DNA of 15,635 bases from Chloroflexota bacterium (lineage in GTDB: Bacteria > Chloroflexota > Dehalococcoidia > Lucifugimonadales > Australimonadaceae): positions 1 to 15,635 of the forward strand of contig JAQBVZ010000002.1 of NCBI GenBank assembly GCA_027625205.1. The letters run 5' to 3'. The notes under the pieces were generated by a model. The model saw nothing but the letters and a program-made list of their open reading frames with translations, was not told the origin of the DNA and ran no database searches. A program made the position numbers and the translations under genes. This document shows, one piece after another, positions 7,081 through 13,446 of the stretch. The number at the start of each line of letters is the position of its first letter. The stretch's first letter is position 1.

Positions 7081-7718
7081 GACGTCAGCCAATGAACGTG
7101 GCCGTGTAAGTCATCCGGGTGTGACCTGGCGGCAAACGCGGTGTATTCTCGCTTGGCCTCCGCAATGGTGGTATCAGCACCGTGGCCAGGCAGCACCAGC
7201 GTATCCTCCGGCAGCGTCAACAGGCGTTCCGTAATGTTACGCACCACCTGCTGAAAGTCCTCCCTGCTGCGAGTGAAACCCGGCCCGCCGGGGAACAATG
7301 TGTCACCGGAGATGAGGCAGCCGTCCACCACCAGGCATACGCCGCCAGGAGTGTGACCGGGCGTGTGCAGCACCTGCACCTTCGTATTCCCTATATACAA
7401 TGTGTCGCCGTCATTCAAGCGTAGTGAGGGAGGTGCAGACAGCCTCGCTTCATCGTCAGCGTGCACCGCCACGGGAACGTCAGCAGCCTCTATAAGCCGT
7501 GCGTAGCCTGCAATATGGTCAGGGTGCGTGTGGGTGAGCAAGCAACCTTTGATGTGGAAAGGCTCGGCCTCAGCCAACAACCTCTCTATGCCGTCCGGCG
7601 CGTCAACGATGTAACACTCGCGGCTTTCCGGGTCCGCCAGCACGTAGCCGTTGTTGCTGTAAGAGCCCATGTCAGCCACCTTCAAGACCTGGAACGCGCC
7701 GTCATACACCAGGGCCAT
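7077..7718 (-). CDS. Metallo-beta-lactamase-fold hydrolase, glyoxalase II-like
   Basis: A 213-residue MBL-fold enzyme resembling hydroxyacylglutathione hydrolase and related thioester hydrolases. The dinuclear metal site is complete: THTHPDH at 62-68 (His63, His65, Asp67, His68), His122 in HTPGHTPGG, Asp139 in ISGDTLFPGGPG, and His179 in VLPGHGADT. The FTRSREDF stretch (148-155) after SGDTLF is typical of the short bacterial glyoxalase II-like group. The start at 7718 is ATG with GGAGG at 7724-7728 and a 5-base spacer. The same frame stays open for 46 codons upstream, but that part would run into the divergent RidA gene and lacks family sequence. Its stop codon shares the palindrome CTAG with the stop of the amidohydrolase. 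Substrate unknown; a glyoxalase-type thioester is the family expectation. Confidence 0.9.
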   Translation of the reverse strand: MALVYDGAFQVLKVADMGSYSNNGYVLADPESRECYIVDAPDGIERLLAEAEPFHIKGCLLTHTHPDHIAGYARLIEAADVPVAVHADDEARLSAPPSLRLNDGDTLYIGNTKVQVLHTPGHTPGGVCLVVDGCLISGDTLFPGGPGFTRSREDFQQVVRNITERLLTLPEDTLVLPGHGADTTIAEAKREYTAFAARSHPDDLHGHVHWLTS

Positions 7719-7752
7719 AACCGCCTCCAATGCTGGTATCCTTGCGGCCCAA

Positions 7753-7760
7753 AGTATACA
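7753..7760. promoter_or_regulatory. Overlapping divergent -10 boxes
   Basis: A GTATAC core gives TATACA on the plus strand (7755-7760), suited to the RidA-like gene at 7786. It gives TATACT on the minus strand (7758-7753), suited to the MBL hydrolase starting at 7718. Both leaders would be about 20-30 bases. Neither has a clear -35 box. Only one polymerase could occupy the site at a time. Confidence 0.4.
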
Positions 7761-7774
7761 AGCCCCAGACCGCC

Positions 7775-7780
7775 AGGAGG
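7775..7780 (+). promoter_or_regulatory. Shine-Dalgarno that fixes a TTG start for the RidA-like gene
   Basis: A perfect AGGAGG lies 5 bases before TTG at 7786. No ATG or GTG starts the conserved part of the protein, so the TTG is the start. Confidence 0.7.
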
Positions 7781-7785
7781 CCACC

Positions 7786-8250
7786 TTGTCGCAAGCAGAA
7801 GACCGGATCAAAGAGTTGGGCTTTGCACTGTCAACCCCACCACCGCCCCAGGGCAACTACCTTGGCGCGTACCGCACGGGCAACCTGGTCTTTCTCTCCG
7901 GCGTGGGGCCCCGGAAGCCTGACGGTGACCTGGTCTTGGGCAAAGTGGGACGTGACCTCACTGTGGAGCAAGGATACGAAGCAGCCCGCTACTGTGCCTT
8001 GAACATGCTGGTGAACCTGAAGACCGTCATTGGCGACCTGGACAAGGTGAAGCACTTTGTGAAGCTGTTGGGGATGGTCAACGCTGACCCGGAATTTGGC
8101 CAGACGCCAGCGGTGATGAACGGTTGCTCTGACCTACTTGTGGAGATTTTTGGAGACCGTGGCCGTCACGCGCGTTCCGCCGTTGGCATGAGTGCGCTCC
8201 CCAACGGCATGGCGGTGGAGATTGAAGGCATTGTTGAGGTGGAGGACTAA
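7786..8250 (+). CDS. RidA/YjgF-YER057c-UK114 family protein
   Basis: A 154-residue member of the RidA superfamily, of the longer type that opens with a helix and a proline loop (EDRIKELGFALSTPPPPQGNY, cited in part as residues 5-25). RidA proteins are small trimers; the best known deaminate reactive enamine/imine intermediates. The C-terminal signature ARSAVGMSALPNGMAVEIEG keeps the key arginine (Arg130) that binds substrate carboxylate in active members. The FLSGVGP motif (37-43) is also present. The start is TTG at 7786 with AGGAGG 5 bases upstream. The enzyme stands between two MBL hydrolases; the next gene starts 46 bases downstream on the same strand, so the two are probably one transcript. 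This subgroup often has no assigned substrate, so enamine deaminase is an inference. Confidence 0.88.
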   Translation: MSQAEDRIKELGFALSTPPPPQGNYLGAYRTGNLVFLSGVGPRKPDGDLVLGKVGRDLTVEQGYEAARYCALNMLVNLKTVIGDLDKVKHFVKLLGMVNADPEFGQTPAVMNGCSDLLVEIFGDRGRHARSAVGMSALPNGMAVEIEGIVEVED

Positions 8251-8296
8251 GCGCCTCCCCTAGTATCTAAACCCAGTCCTATGAGGTTACGATTCC

Positions 8297-9124
8297 ATGG
8301 AGCTTGAACCTGGCATTCACCAGTTGACCTTTGGCCGAGAGCCCATTCCCGGCATACCCCCACCCAACGCGTACCTGGTTGTGGGAAGCAAGGCCTCGCT
8401 TCTCATCGACTGCGGGTTTGATGAGGAGGCAGACCACCAGGAGCGCATGGCCTACCTACAGCAGGCGGGTGGCCCGCCGGTAACGGAGCTATTACTAACT
8501 CACCGCCACCAGGACCACGCGGGCGGTGCAGCGCTGCTGGCCAACGCCACTGGCGTGTCTATCACATGTCACATCTTGGAGCGCAAAGCCATTGAGGGAG
8601 ACCGGCCGGCTGGACGCGCAGAGGTCTTCTCCACTTTTGAGGGGGGAGAGAGCCAGAACCTAGGCGGTCTGACAGTGCAGATTGTCCATACACCCGGCCA
8701 CACCCTTGGTAGCGTGTCGCTCTTCATCCCTGAGCGGAACGCCCTCTTCACCGCGGACACCGTCCTTGGCGTGACCACATCCATCGTCCGCCCCAGCGAA
8801 GGCGACCTGGGGCTTTACGTGGAGTCGCTAGAGGCGTTACAGGCATTAAACACAAGGGTGATATACCCCGGTCACGGCGGCCCCATCACCGACCCCGCAA
8901 GTCGCATCCGCATGTTACTGGACCACCGACTACGCAGAGAGGAGGCGTTGCTGGAGGCGTTGGCAAACGGGCCAGGGACGATTAAAGCTTTGCGCGAAGC
9001 CGTGTATACAAACCTCCCCGCAGGCCGTGAGAAGCTGGCGGAGGAGCAGGTCCAGAGTGGGCTGAACAAACTAGTCAAAGAGGGGCGGGCCGCACTGCGG
9101 GACGGGAACTACACGTTGGCATAG
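8297..9124 (+). CDS. Metallo-beta-lactamase-fold hydrolase with C-terminal winged helix (LACTB2-like)
   Basis: A 275-residue MBL-fold protein. Its metal motif is THRHQDH (68-74: His69, His71, Asp73, His74), with His135 in HTPGHTLGS, Asp154 in FTADTVLG and His193 in YPGHGGPI. After the catalytic domain comes a basic helical tail (about 205-275, ending in a winged-helix-like stretch QVQSGLNKLVKEGRAAL). This is the BLACT_WH layout of LACTB2 proteins, which in animals act as endoribonucleases. A nuclease or a small-molecule hydrolase role cannot be separated from sequence. The ATG at 8297 has GAGG at 8283-8286. It is not a duplicate of the MBL gene at 7077: length, tail and motif spacing differ. 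It ends 21 bases from the opposing methyltransferase stop. Confidence 0.88.
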   Translation: MELEPGIHQLTFGREPIPGIPPPNAYLVVGSKASLLIDCGFDEEADHQERMAYLQQAGGPPVTELLLTHRHQDHAGGAALLANATGVSITCHILERKAIEGDRPAGRAEVFSTFEGGESQNLGGLTVQIVHTPGHTLGSVSLFIPERNALFTADTVLGVTTSIVRPSEGDLGLYVESLEALQALNTRVIYPGHGGPITDPASRIRMLLDHRLRREEALLEALANGPGTIKALREAVYTNLPAGREKLAEEQVQSGLNKLVKEGRAALRDGNYTLA

Positions 9125-9145
9125 CAATCGCCCCACGTCCCTTTG

Positions 9146-9832
9146 CTACCGCTTACCAGCACTGCCTCCCCATCCAGACCGGGCGCTTATAAGCTTGAAG
9201 ATGCCACCTGGGCTCAGATCATCCACGGACAGTACCTCCAAACCTGCGAGGTTGACGTTTTTCATAGTCCGCCGGTTGATGTTTGCCCCGTTGAGCCGGA
9301 CTGCGATGGGGTTCAGCACGTCCATCACCGGCCCAATCAACGGGGTCCCGCTCCGCATGTGCTCCAGGAGGAAAATTCTGCCATCCGGCTTCACGACTCT
9401 CGCCAACTCACGTAGACCTTTGATAGGGTCGGGGACTGAGCAGAACACGAATGTAGCGACGGCCCAATCGAATGTCGCGTCCGGGTAGTCCAGATGTTGC
9501 GCGTCCATCAGCGCCAGATCAACCTGAGCGCCCAGGCGCTGGACGTGGCGCTTCTCCCGCTCCAGCATCCGGGGGCTGAAGTCTACCGCGGTAACCCTGG
9601 AGCCAGTCGGGTAGTACGACAGGTTCTTACCGGTACCCACCCCGATTTCGAGACCGTGGCCTAAGGGTACTTGCTCCCACAGGCCGCGTCGCCAGCGCGC
9701 AAAGAGCAACCGCTCAACCAGGTACTCTTCAGCGTCATACAGCCAAGCCACCCGGTCATACCGGGCTCTGGTCTTGCGGGTCTCTTCATCGGCTGAACGG
9801 TAGGTCTGTGACTTGTTGGAAAGCCCTTTCAA
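9146..9832 (-). CDS. Class I SAM-dependent methyltransferase
   Basis: A 228-residue Rossmann-fold methyltransferase of the UbiE/PmtA-like type. Motif I, which binds S-adenosylmethionine, is LEIGVGTGKNLSYYP (61-75). Motif II acidic residue is Asp84 in VTAVDFSPRML. Motif III is MDAQHLDYPDATFDWAVA (109-126), and motif IV with its follow-on is LARVVKPDGRIFLLEHMRSG (143-162). The C-terminal third, with NGANINRRT and AGLEVLSVDDLSPGGIFKLI, is the substrate part and resembles the lipid/METTL7-like group. The start is TTG at 9832: AGGAGG at 9839-9844 is 6 bases away and no better start exists nearby. It comes 31 bases after the SHOCT gene and is likely the third gene of a DoxX-SHOCT-methyltransferase transcript. 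The substrate, perhaps a lipid or quinone, is inference only. Confidence 0.87.
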   Translation of the reverse strand: MKGLSNKSQTYRSADEETRKTRARYDRVAWLYDAEEYLVERLLFARWRRGLWEQVPLGHGLEIGVGTGKNLSYYPTGSRVTAVDFSPRMLEREKRHVQRLGAQVDLALMDAQHLDYPDATFDWAVATFVFCSVPDPIKGLRELARVVKPDGRIFLLEHMRSGTPLIGPVMDVLNPIAVRLNGANINRRTMKNVNLAGLEVLSVDDLSPGGIFKLISARSGWGGSAGKR

Positions 9833-9863
9833 GGGATTCCTCCTCTCTTGCAGGCATGCTCAT

Positions 9864-10100
9864 CTATTGAAGCGTCTTGCGAAGCTCCTCAAATTGCTCG
9901 GTGGTTATTTCACCCCGCGCCAGCCGTTTACGTGCAATCTCCCTGGGCGTCTCTTCAACGCTCCGTCCATTGCCATGGCTGCCGGTGACCCTATTAACAC
10001 TCCAGACCACCAGGCCGATGATCAAGCCCCAGAAGAACAACATCCACAGCCCGCCAAAGACCACCCACCAACCCATGCCACCGTCATAGCCCCACCACAT
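9864..10100 (-). CDS. SHOCT-domain small membrane protein
   Basis: A 78-residue protein: a Trp/Gly-rich N-terminus (MWWGYDGGMGWW), one transmembrane helix at about 11-35, then a short C-terminal SHOCT domain. The SHOCT part (about 51-77) has the family pattern with RLARGEITTEQFEELRKTL. SHOCT modules are thought to assist oligomerisation of membrane or secreted proteins; the specific function is unknown. Start: ATG at 10100 with GGGAGG at 10107-10112 and a 6-base spacer. It follows the DoxX-like gene by 103 bases, and the methyltransferase comes 31 bases after it. Confidence 0.85.
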   Translation of the reverse strand: MWWGYDGGMGWWVVFGGLWMLFFWGLIIGLVVWSVNRVTGSHGNGRSVEETPREIARKRLARGEITTEQFEELRKTLQ

Positions 10101-10145
10101 GGCACGCCTCCCTCTGCAGTTGTTTACACAGCGTCAGACAGCCCC

Positions 10146-10172
10146 CACCGCTGGTGTTTCCGCCAATGGCGG
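10146..10172. repeat. Two tandem 3-base-loop hairpins between the DoxX and SHOCT genes
   Basis: CACC-GCT-GGTG (10146-10156) and CCGCC-AAT-GGCGG (10160-10172) stand 3 bases apart. Both are perfect with 3-base loops. In the minus-strand transcript they lie between the DoxX stop (10204) and the SHOCT start (10100). No T-run follows in either direction, so this does not look like an intrinsic terminator. They could be an mRNA stabilising or processing structure, or chance in GC-rich DNA. Confidence 0.45.
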
Positions 10173-10203
10173 GGCCTCTCCCTTCACTCCGTATGCTCCC
10201 CAG

Positions 10204-10734
10204 CTACCTCAGAAGCGGGAACCGTTCCACCATGGGAATGCGCTCCCACAGCTTGCCAAGGCCAAGGAACCGACCGGAGTTAATCAACGCCAGTCCAAGG
10301 AGCAGCACAGGGAAAATCAGGTGCTCATCCAAGAACGGGTTGTGCTCAGGCGGCAGGTACCCGGCAATGGAGATGAGCAGGTACATAGCTGCGCCGGATG
10401 CCGCTGCAATGCGCACGCCAATGCCAAGCATCAAAGCAAGACCAACGCCCAGCAGGCACATCATGAACATCCATTCAACAACTGGGCTGCCTGCCATGTC
10501 CTTGAAGAGCTCCGCAAACGGCCCCTTGGTGGCAAAGCCAAGGAATCCCGCCGTGGGCGACCCGCCGTCTATCCAACCGCTGCCAGACGGCGTGGAGAAG
10601 CCTAGACCAAAGAGCTTGTCGATGAACGACCACAGAAAGGTCCAGCCCATGGCCAGCCTGAGAACGCCCCACACATACTGGACTGCCTGTTCCGTCCTTA
10701 CCGCACCTCTCTCCTCACGTATCATCGTCGCCAT
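10204..10734 (-). CDS. DoxX-like membrane protein
   Basis: A 176-residue integral membrane protein of the DoxX/DoxD family. DoxD is the large subunit of the archaeal thiosulfate:quinone oxidoreductase, while most bacterial DoxX proteins have no known reaction. Four hydrophobic segments are visible at about 20-38, 87-106, 110-128 and 138-155. The first contains GVLRLAMGWTFLWSFIDKLFG and is followed by a large soluble loop (45-85) holding FSTPSGSGWIDGGSP. The last ends in the family pattern FLDEHLIFPVLLLGLAL, then INSGRFLGLG. The ATG at 10734 has GAAGGAG 8 bases upstream; a GTG further out at 10764 has none. The first gene of its transcript, it faces the 337-base gap before lysA. Quinone contact is only an inference. 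Confidence 0.83.
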   Translation of the reverse strand: MATMIREERGAVRTEQAVQYVWGVLRLAMGWTFLWSFIDKLFGLGFSTPSGSGWIDGGSPTAGFLGFATKGPFAELFKDMAGSPVVEWMFMMCLLGVGLALMLGIGVRIAAASGAAMYLLISIAGYLPPEHNPFLDEHLIFPVLLLGLALINSGRFLGLGKLWERIPMVERFPLLR

Positions 10735-10742
10735 GGCCCTTA

Positions 10743-10749
10743 CTCCTTC
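10743..10749 (-). promoter_or_regulatory. Shine-Dalgarno that fixes the DoxX-like start
   Basis: GAAGGAG on the minus strand lies 8 bases before the ATG at 10734. The GTG at 10764 would have to use a poorer upstream site and would place this motif inside the gene. Confidence 0.6.
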
Positions 10750-10794
10750 TCCGCTGGCCGCCACTCACTCGCGCCTACTGCCTACTCCTGGTCT

Positions 10795-10805
10795 GACAGG
10801 CTGTC
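10795..10805. promoter_or_regulatory. 11-bp inverted repeat upstream of the DoxX-like gene
   Basis: GACAG-G-CTGTC is a perfect palindrome around one central base, about 60 bases before the DoxX ATG. It could be an operator or a leader hairpin. Evidence is the symmetry alone. Confidence 0.3.
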
Positions 10806-10848
10806 TCACGGGTGTTTTGCGTTTTCAGATCCCCTAATCGACAGCTAC

Positions 10849-10854
10849 AGAATA
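10849..10854 (-). promoter_or_regulatory. Weak -10 candidate for the DoxX-SHOCT-methyltransferase transcript
   Basis: TATTCT on the minus strand would start transcription near 10842 and give a leader of about 107 bases. No -35 box fits at 16-18 bases. Confidence 0.25.
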
Positions 10855-10885
10855 GGCTTTACCTGTGCAGAATTGGTGAAATACA

Positions 10886-10900
10886 TCACACTTTCTGTGA
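10886..10900. promoter_or_regulatory. Inverted repeat TCACA-N5-TGTGA upstream of the DoxX-like gene
   Basis: TCACA (10886-10890) and TGTGA (10896-10900) form a perfect 5-bp dyad whose centre lies about 40 bases upstream of the weak -10 box. The half-sites are in the opposite order to the CRP consensus, so it is not a CRP site. It may be an operator for another dimeric regulator. Confidence 0.3.
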
Positions 10901-10959
10901 GGAATCCATATAGGTTCTGGTGACACCAAGCCATCACACGTGCCAGCCTTCACAATCAG

Positions 10960-10988
10960 CGTTACGTACAGGTGTCCGTCCGTTACGT
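10960..10988. promoter_or_regulatory. Direct repeat CGTTACGT, two copies, 21 bases apart
   Basis: The 8-mer CGTTACGT occurs at 10960-10967 and 10981-10988, a start-to-start distance of 21 bases or two turns of the helix. The second copy ends 16 bases before the lysA -35 box. Same-face spacing next to a promoter is what a pair of regulator sites would look like. Chance remains possible. Confidence 0.35.
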
Positions 10989-11004
10989 CGCATGCACACA
11001 GCAA

Positions 11005-11033
11005 TTGCCGCTGACGGCTCAGCGCGATATGCT
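11005..11033 (+). promoter_or_regulatory. Promoter of lysA-holB-ricT
   Basis: TTGCCG (11005-11010), a 17-base spacer and TATGCT (11028-11033) form the best sigma-70-type promoter in the window. The start point would be near 11040, with a leader of about 32 bases carrying AAGGAG at 11060-11065 before the TTG start at 11072. Confidence 0.5.
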
Positions 11034-11071
11034 GAACGCTCACCAAGACCCGCTTTCACAAGGAGTCTCAC

Positions 11072-12388
11072 TTGCCCACGCTACCCAAAGCGAAAGTGTT
11101 CCCCATTACAGCAGAGGTCAACGCAGCAGGGCACCTGCTCATTGGCGGCTGTGACGTCATGGACATCGTGCGGGAGCACGGCACACCCACCTACGTTTAT
11201 GACGAAGCGACATTGAGGGGCGCTGCCCGCGCCTACGTCACCGCCTTCCAGAGCCGTTACCCCAACACCCTGGTGGCATACGCCTCCAAGGCTTTTATCA
11301 ACCTGGGGCTGGCCAAACTCCTGGCGGAAGAGGGCGTGGGCTTTGACGTGGTCTCCGGTGGTGAGATGGCGGTGGTCCAGGCCGCCGGTGTACCGAATGA
11401 CCGCGTGCACTTCCACGGCAACAACAAAACACCCCAGGAGCTACGGGAAGCGGTGGAGTGGGGCATTGGCCGCGTTGTCATAGACAGCTTTCATGAGATT
11501 GAGATCCTGGAGGAGGTGGCAGCAGCAGCCTGTGTAACGCAGTCCGTGCTGATACGGGTGTCACCCGGCGTTGACCCCCACACCCATGCACACACCACCA
11601 CAGGCATCCTGGACAGCAAGTTCGGGTTCCCCATACAGACGGGCCAAGCCCAGGAGGCCATCCGCCAAATTATGGCAGCGCCTCATCTGGGCCTGCGTGG
11701 CCTCCACTTCCATCTGGGCTCGCCCATATTTGAGCTGGAGCCTTATGTACAGGCCATAGGCATAGCGCTCCAGTTTGCCAAGGAGATGGGAGAAGAGGGG
11801 CTCGTGCTGCGCGAATTCAGCCCCGGCGGCGGGTTCGCCATTGCATACTTGGAAGAGGACGAACCGCCAACACCAGATGACTACGCGGAGGCAATCGTCG
11901 GCGCGCTACGCCGGGGCTGCCAGGAGCTTAACTTGCCAGAGCCGTCGCTCATCATTGAGCCGGGACGGGCCATCACTGGCCCTGCGGCGGTGGCACTCTA
12001 CACAGTGGGCACCATCAAAGATGTGCCGGGCATCCGGACATTCGTGGCTGTTGACGGCGGGATGGGCGACAACATCCGCCCTGCCCTCTACGACTCGAAA
12101 TATGAAGCCCTGGTGGCCAACCACGCGGACCAGCCGCCAACGCAGACGGTGACCATAGCCGGTAAGTATTGCGAGTCCGGGGACATTCTGGTGAAGGACG
12201 CAAGAATCCCGGCCGTGCAGGCGGGAGACGTCATCGCCATACCAGCGTCGGGCGCCTACAGCCCCTCCATGGCCAGCACCTACAACCTGAACGGCAGGCC
12301 GCCCATTCTCCTTGTCTCAAACGGCAAGGTACGTTTGGTGCGCCGCCGCGAGACCTACGCGGATCTCATGAGCGCTGACGTAGTCTAA
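11072..12388 (+). CDS. lysA: Diaminopimelate decarboxylase
   Basis: LysA decarboxylates meso-diaminopimelate to L-lysine, the last step of the pathway, using pyridoxal phosphate. The 438-residue protein has the alanine-racemase-type barrel followed by the beta domain. The cofactor lysine is Lys73 in YASKA. HFHLGS (212-217) stacks and holds the cofactor, GGGF (252-255) and EPGRA (296-300) bind its phosphate, and CESGD (367-371) carries the active-site cysteine that acts from the partner subunit. The closing AYSPSMASTYN (395-405) is the usual signature of the second domain. The start is TTG at 11072, with AAGGAG (11060-11065) and a 6-base spacer; the next in-frame methionine would remove conserved N-terminal sequence. 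It heads an operon with holB (9-base gap) and ricT. Its partner lysC sits at the other end of the window. Confidence 0.97.
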   Translation: MPTLPKAKVFPITAEVNAAGHLLIGGCDVMDIVREHGTPTYVYDEATLRGAARAYVTAFQSRYPNTLVAYASKAFINLGLAKLLAEEGVGFDVVSGGEMAVVQAAGVPNDRVHFHGNNKTPQELREAVEWGIGRVVIDSFHEIEILEEVAAAACVTQSVLIRVSPGVDPHTHAHTTTGILDSKFGFPIQTGQAQEAIRQIMAAPHLGLRGLHFHLGSPIFELEPYVQAIGIALQFAKEMGEEGLVLREFSPGGGFAIAYLEEDEPPTPDDYAEAIVGALRRGCQELNLPEPSLIIEPGRAITGPAAVALYTVGTIKDVPGIRTFVAVDGGMGDNIRPALYDSKYEALVANHADQPPTQTVTIAGKYCESGDILVKDARIPAVQAGDVIAIPASGAYSPSMASTYNLNGRPPILLVSNGKVRLVRRRETYADLMSADVV

Positions 12389-12397
12389 GGGGGTCTG

Positions 12398-13420
12398 ATG
12401 TTCCGCATCCACGGCCATGGCCCCACAGTCAGCATGTTGGAGCATTCCCTCAACGGAGGTCACCTCCACCACGCCTATCTGCTGGTTGGGCCTGAACACG
12501 TGGGCAAGACCACACTGGCAGTCCAGCTAGCTCAAGCCGTCAACTGCACAGGGGAGAATCCCCCGTGCCTCGAGTGCAATGCTTGTCTCCGGATAGCCCA
12601 TGCCCAGCACGCGGACGTGCTGACGCTGGAGGTGAACCCTGGCCAGGAGAGTGAGGGCCGCAAGTCCATAGGTATAGACACCATCAGGGAGCTGCAACAC
12701 AGCGCAAGCCTCCGCCCTTATGAAGGCCGCAAGCGCGTATACATCATTCAGGATGCGGAGCGGATGAGCCTGGAGGCAGCCAACGCTCTGCTCAAAACCC
12801 TTGAGGAACCGCCCCCGGACGTCATGCTCATTGTGCTGACGTCTGACATAGACTCCCTGCTCCCTACCGTTATCTCCCGCTGCATGCAACTGGAGCTACG
12901 GCCACTGCCGGTACCCGAAGTAACGCAACTCCTCCAAGATGAGTATAACGTGGCAGCACCGGAAGCGGAGCAGTTCGCCCGCCTTTCGCGAGGGTGCGTC
13001 GGCTGGGCAATCCAGGCCGTGCAGGACCCGGAGCCAGCGGCGGCATTGCACCAACGCCTGGAGCGCATTGCCAGCGTATGTGAGGGAGACCTGGACCACC
13101 GATTCTCGTATGCGGATGACTTGGCACGCCGTTTCCAGCGAGACCGCGCTGCAGGGCGAGAGGAATTGTATCTCTGGCTACGCTGGTGGCGGGATGTGCT
13201 CCTCATTCTCCAAGGACAGACTGAGCAGGTGATACATGTCACCTGGCAGGAAACTCTGGAACGACTGGCAAGTAACGTCAGCCCTGCAGAAGTTGTACGA
13301 TGGATTCACGTCATTACAGGGACCCTAGACGCCCTTGACCAAAACGCCAATGCCCGGCTGGCGTTGGAAGTGATGATGCTGGAGTTACCAGGGGTCCAAG
13401 TAGCAAGGGCAAGGGCGTAG
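12398..13420 (+). CDS. holB: DNA polymerase III, delta-prime subunit
   Basis: Delta-prime is part of the clamp loader that opens the beta sliding clamp onto primed DNA. The 340-residue AAA+ protein has a P-loop GPEHVGKTTL (31-40) and the four-cysteine zinc module: Cys50, then CLECNAC with Cys57, Cys60 and Cys63. The Walker B-like segment is YIIQDAERMS (115-124), with the DExx acidic pair partly replaced as is usual in delta-prime, which does not itself drive hydrolysis. ANALLKTLEEPPPD (128-141) and the sensor-1 SRC motif (160-162) are intact; the Arg is the finger serving the neighbouring subunit. The ATG at 12398 has AGGGGG at 12388-12393, overlapping the lysA stop. The ricT gene follows after 26 bases, a pairing also known in Firmicutes. 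Confidence 0.94.
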   Translation: MFRIHGHGPTVSMLEHSLNGGHLHHAYLLVGPEHVGKTTLAVQLAQAVNCTGENPPCLECNACLRIAHAQHADVLTLEVNPGQESEGRKSIGIDTIRELQHSASLRPYEGRKRVYIIQDAERMSLEAANALLKTLEEPPPDVMLIVLTSDIDSLLPTVISRCMQLELRPLPVPEVTQLLQDEYNVAAPEAEQFARLSRGCVGWAIQAVQDPEPAAALHQRLERIASVCEGDLDHRFSYADDLARRFQRDRAAGREELYLWLRWWRDVLLILQGQTEQVIHVTWQETLERLASNVSPAEVVRWIHVITGTLDALDQNANARLALEVMMLELPGVQVARARA

Positions 13421-13446
13421 ATAACGTTAGCAACGGGGAGCGCAGC

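Larger units (their letters stand above)
10735..11071. other. 337-base divergent control region without a gene
   Basis: This is the longest stretch with no gene, lying between the divergent DoxX-like and lysA genes. It holds a good lysA promoter (11005-11033), a weak -10 for the DoxX gene (10849-10854), two inverted repeats and a tandem direct repeat, each listed separately. A 70-codon minus-strand frame at 10834-11046 has no recognisable family and lies across the promoter region, so I do not call it. I saw no T-box, lysine riboswitch or other known leader: the lysA leader would be only about 32 bases. Confidence 0.6.

Noticed and set aside
7719..7856. 46-codon N-terminal extension of the glyoxalase II-like gene
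   Set aside because: It overlaps the divergent RidA-like start, has no family sequence, and the ATG at 7718 has an ideal Shine-Dalgarno.
9122..9148. TAGCAA/TTGCTA inverted repeat between the LACTB2-like gene and the methyltransferase as a terminator
   Set aside because: 6-bp AT-rich stem with a 15-base loop and no T-run.
10154..10837. 227-codon plus-strand frame opposite the DoxX-like gene
   Set aside because: It is a composition shadow of the DoxX gene; no ribosome site and no recognisable domain.
10886..10900. TCACA-N5-TGTGA as a CRP/FNR site
   Set aside because: The half-sites are in reverse order and the spacer is 5, not 6; kept only as an unnamed dyad.
10834..11046. 70-codon minus-strand frame in the lysA upstream region
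   Set aside because: No ribosome site or family; it lies across the lysA promoter and the repeat elements.
12748..13242. 164-codon minus-strand frame inside holB
   Set aside because: Arg/Ser-rich antisense of a clearly conserved delta-prime gene.
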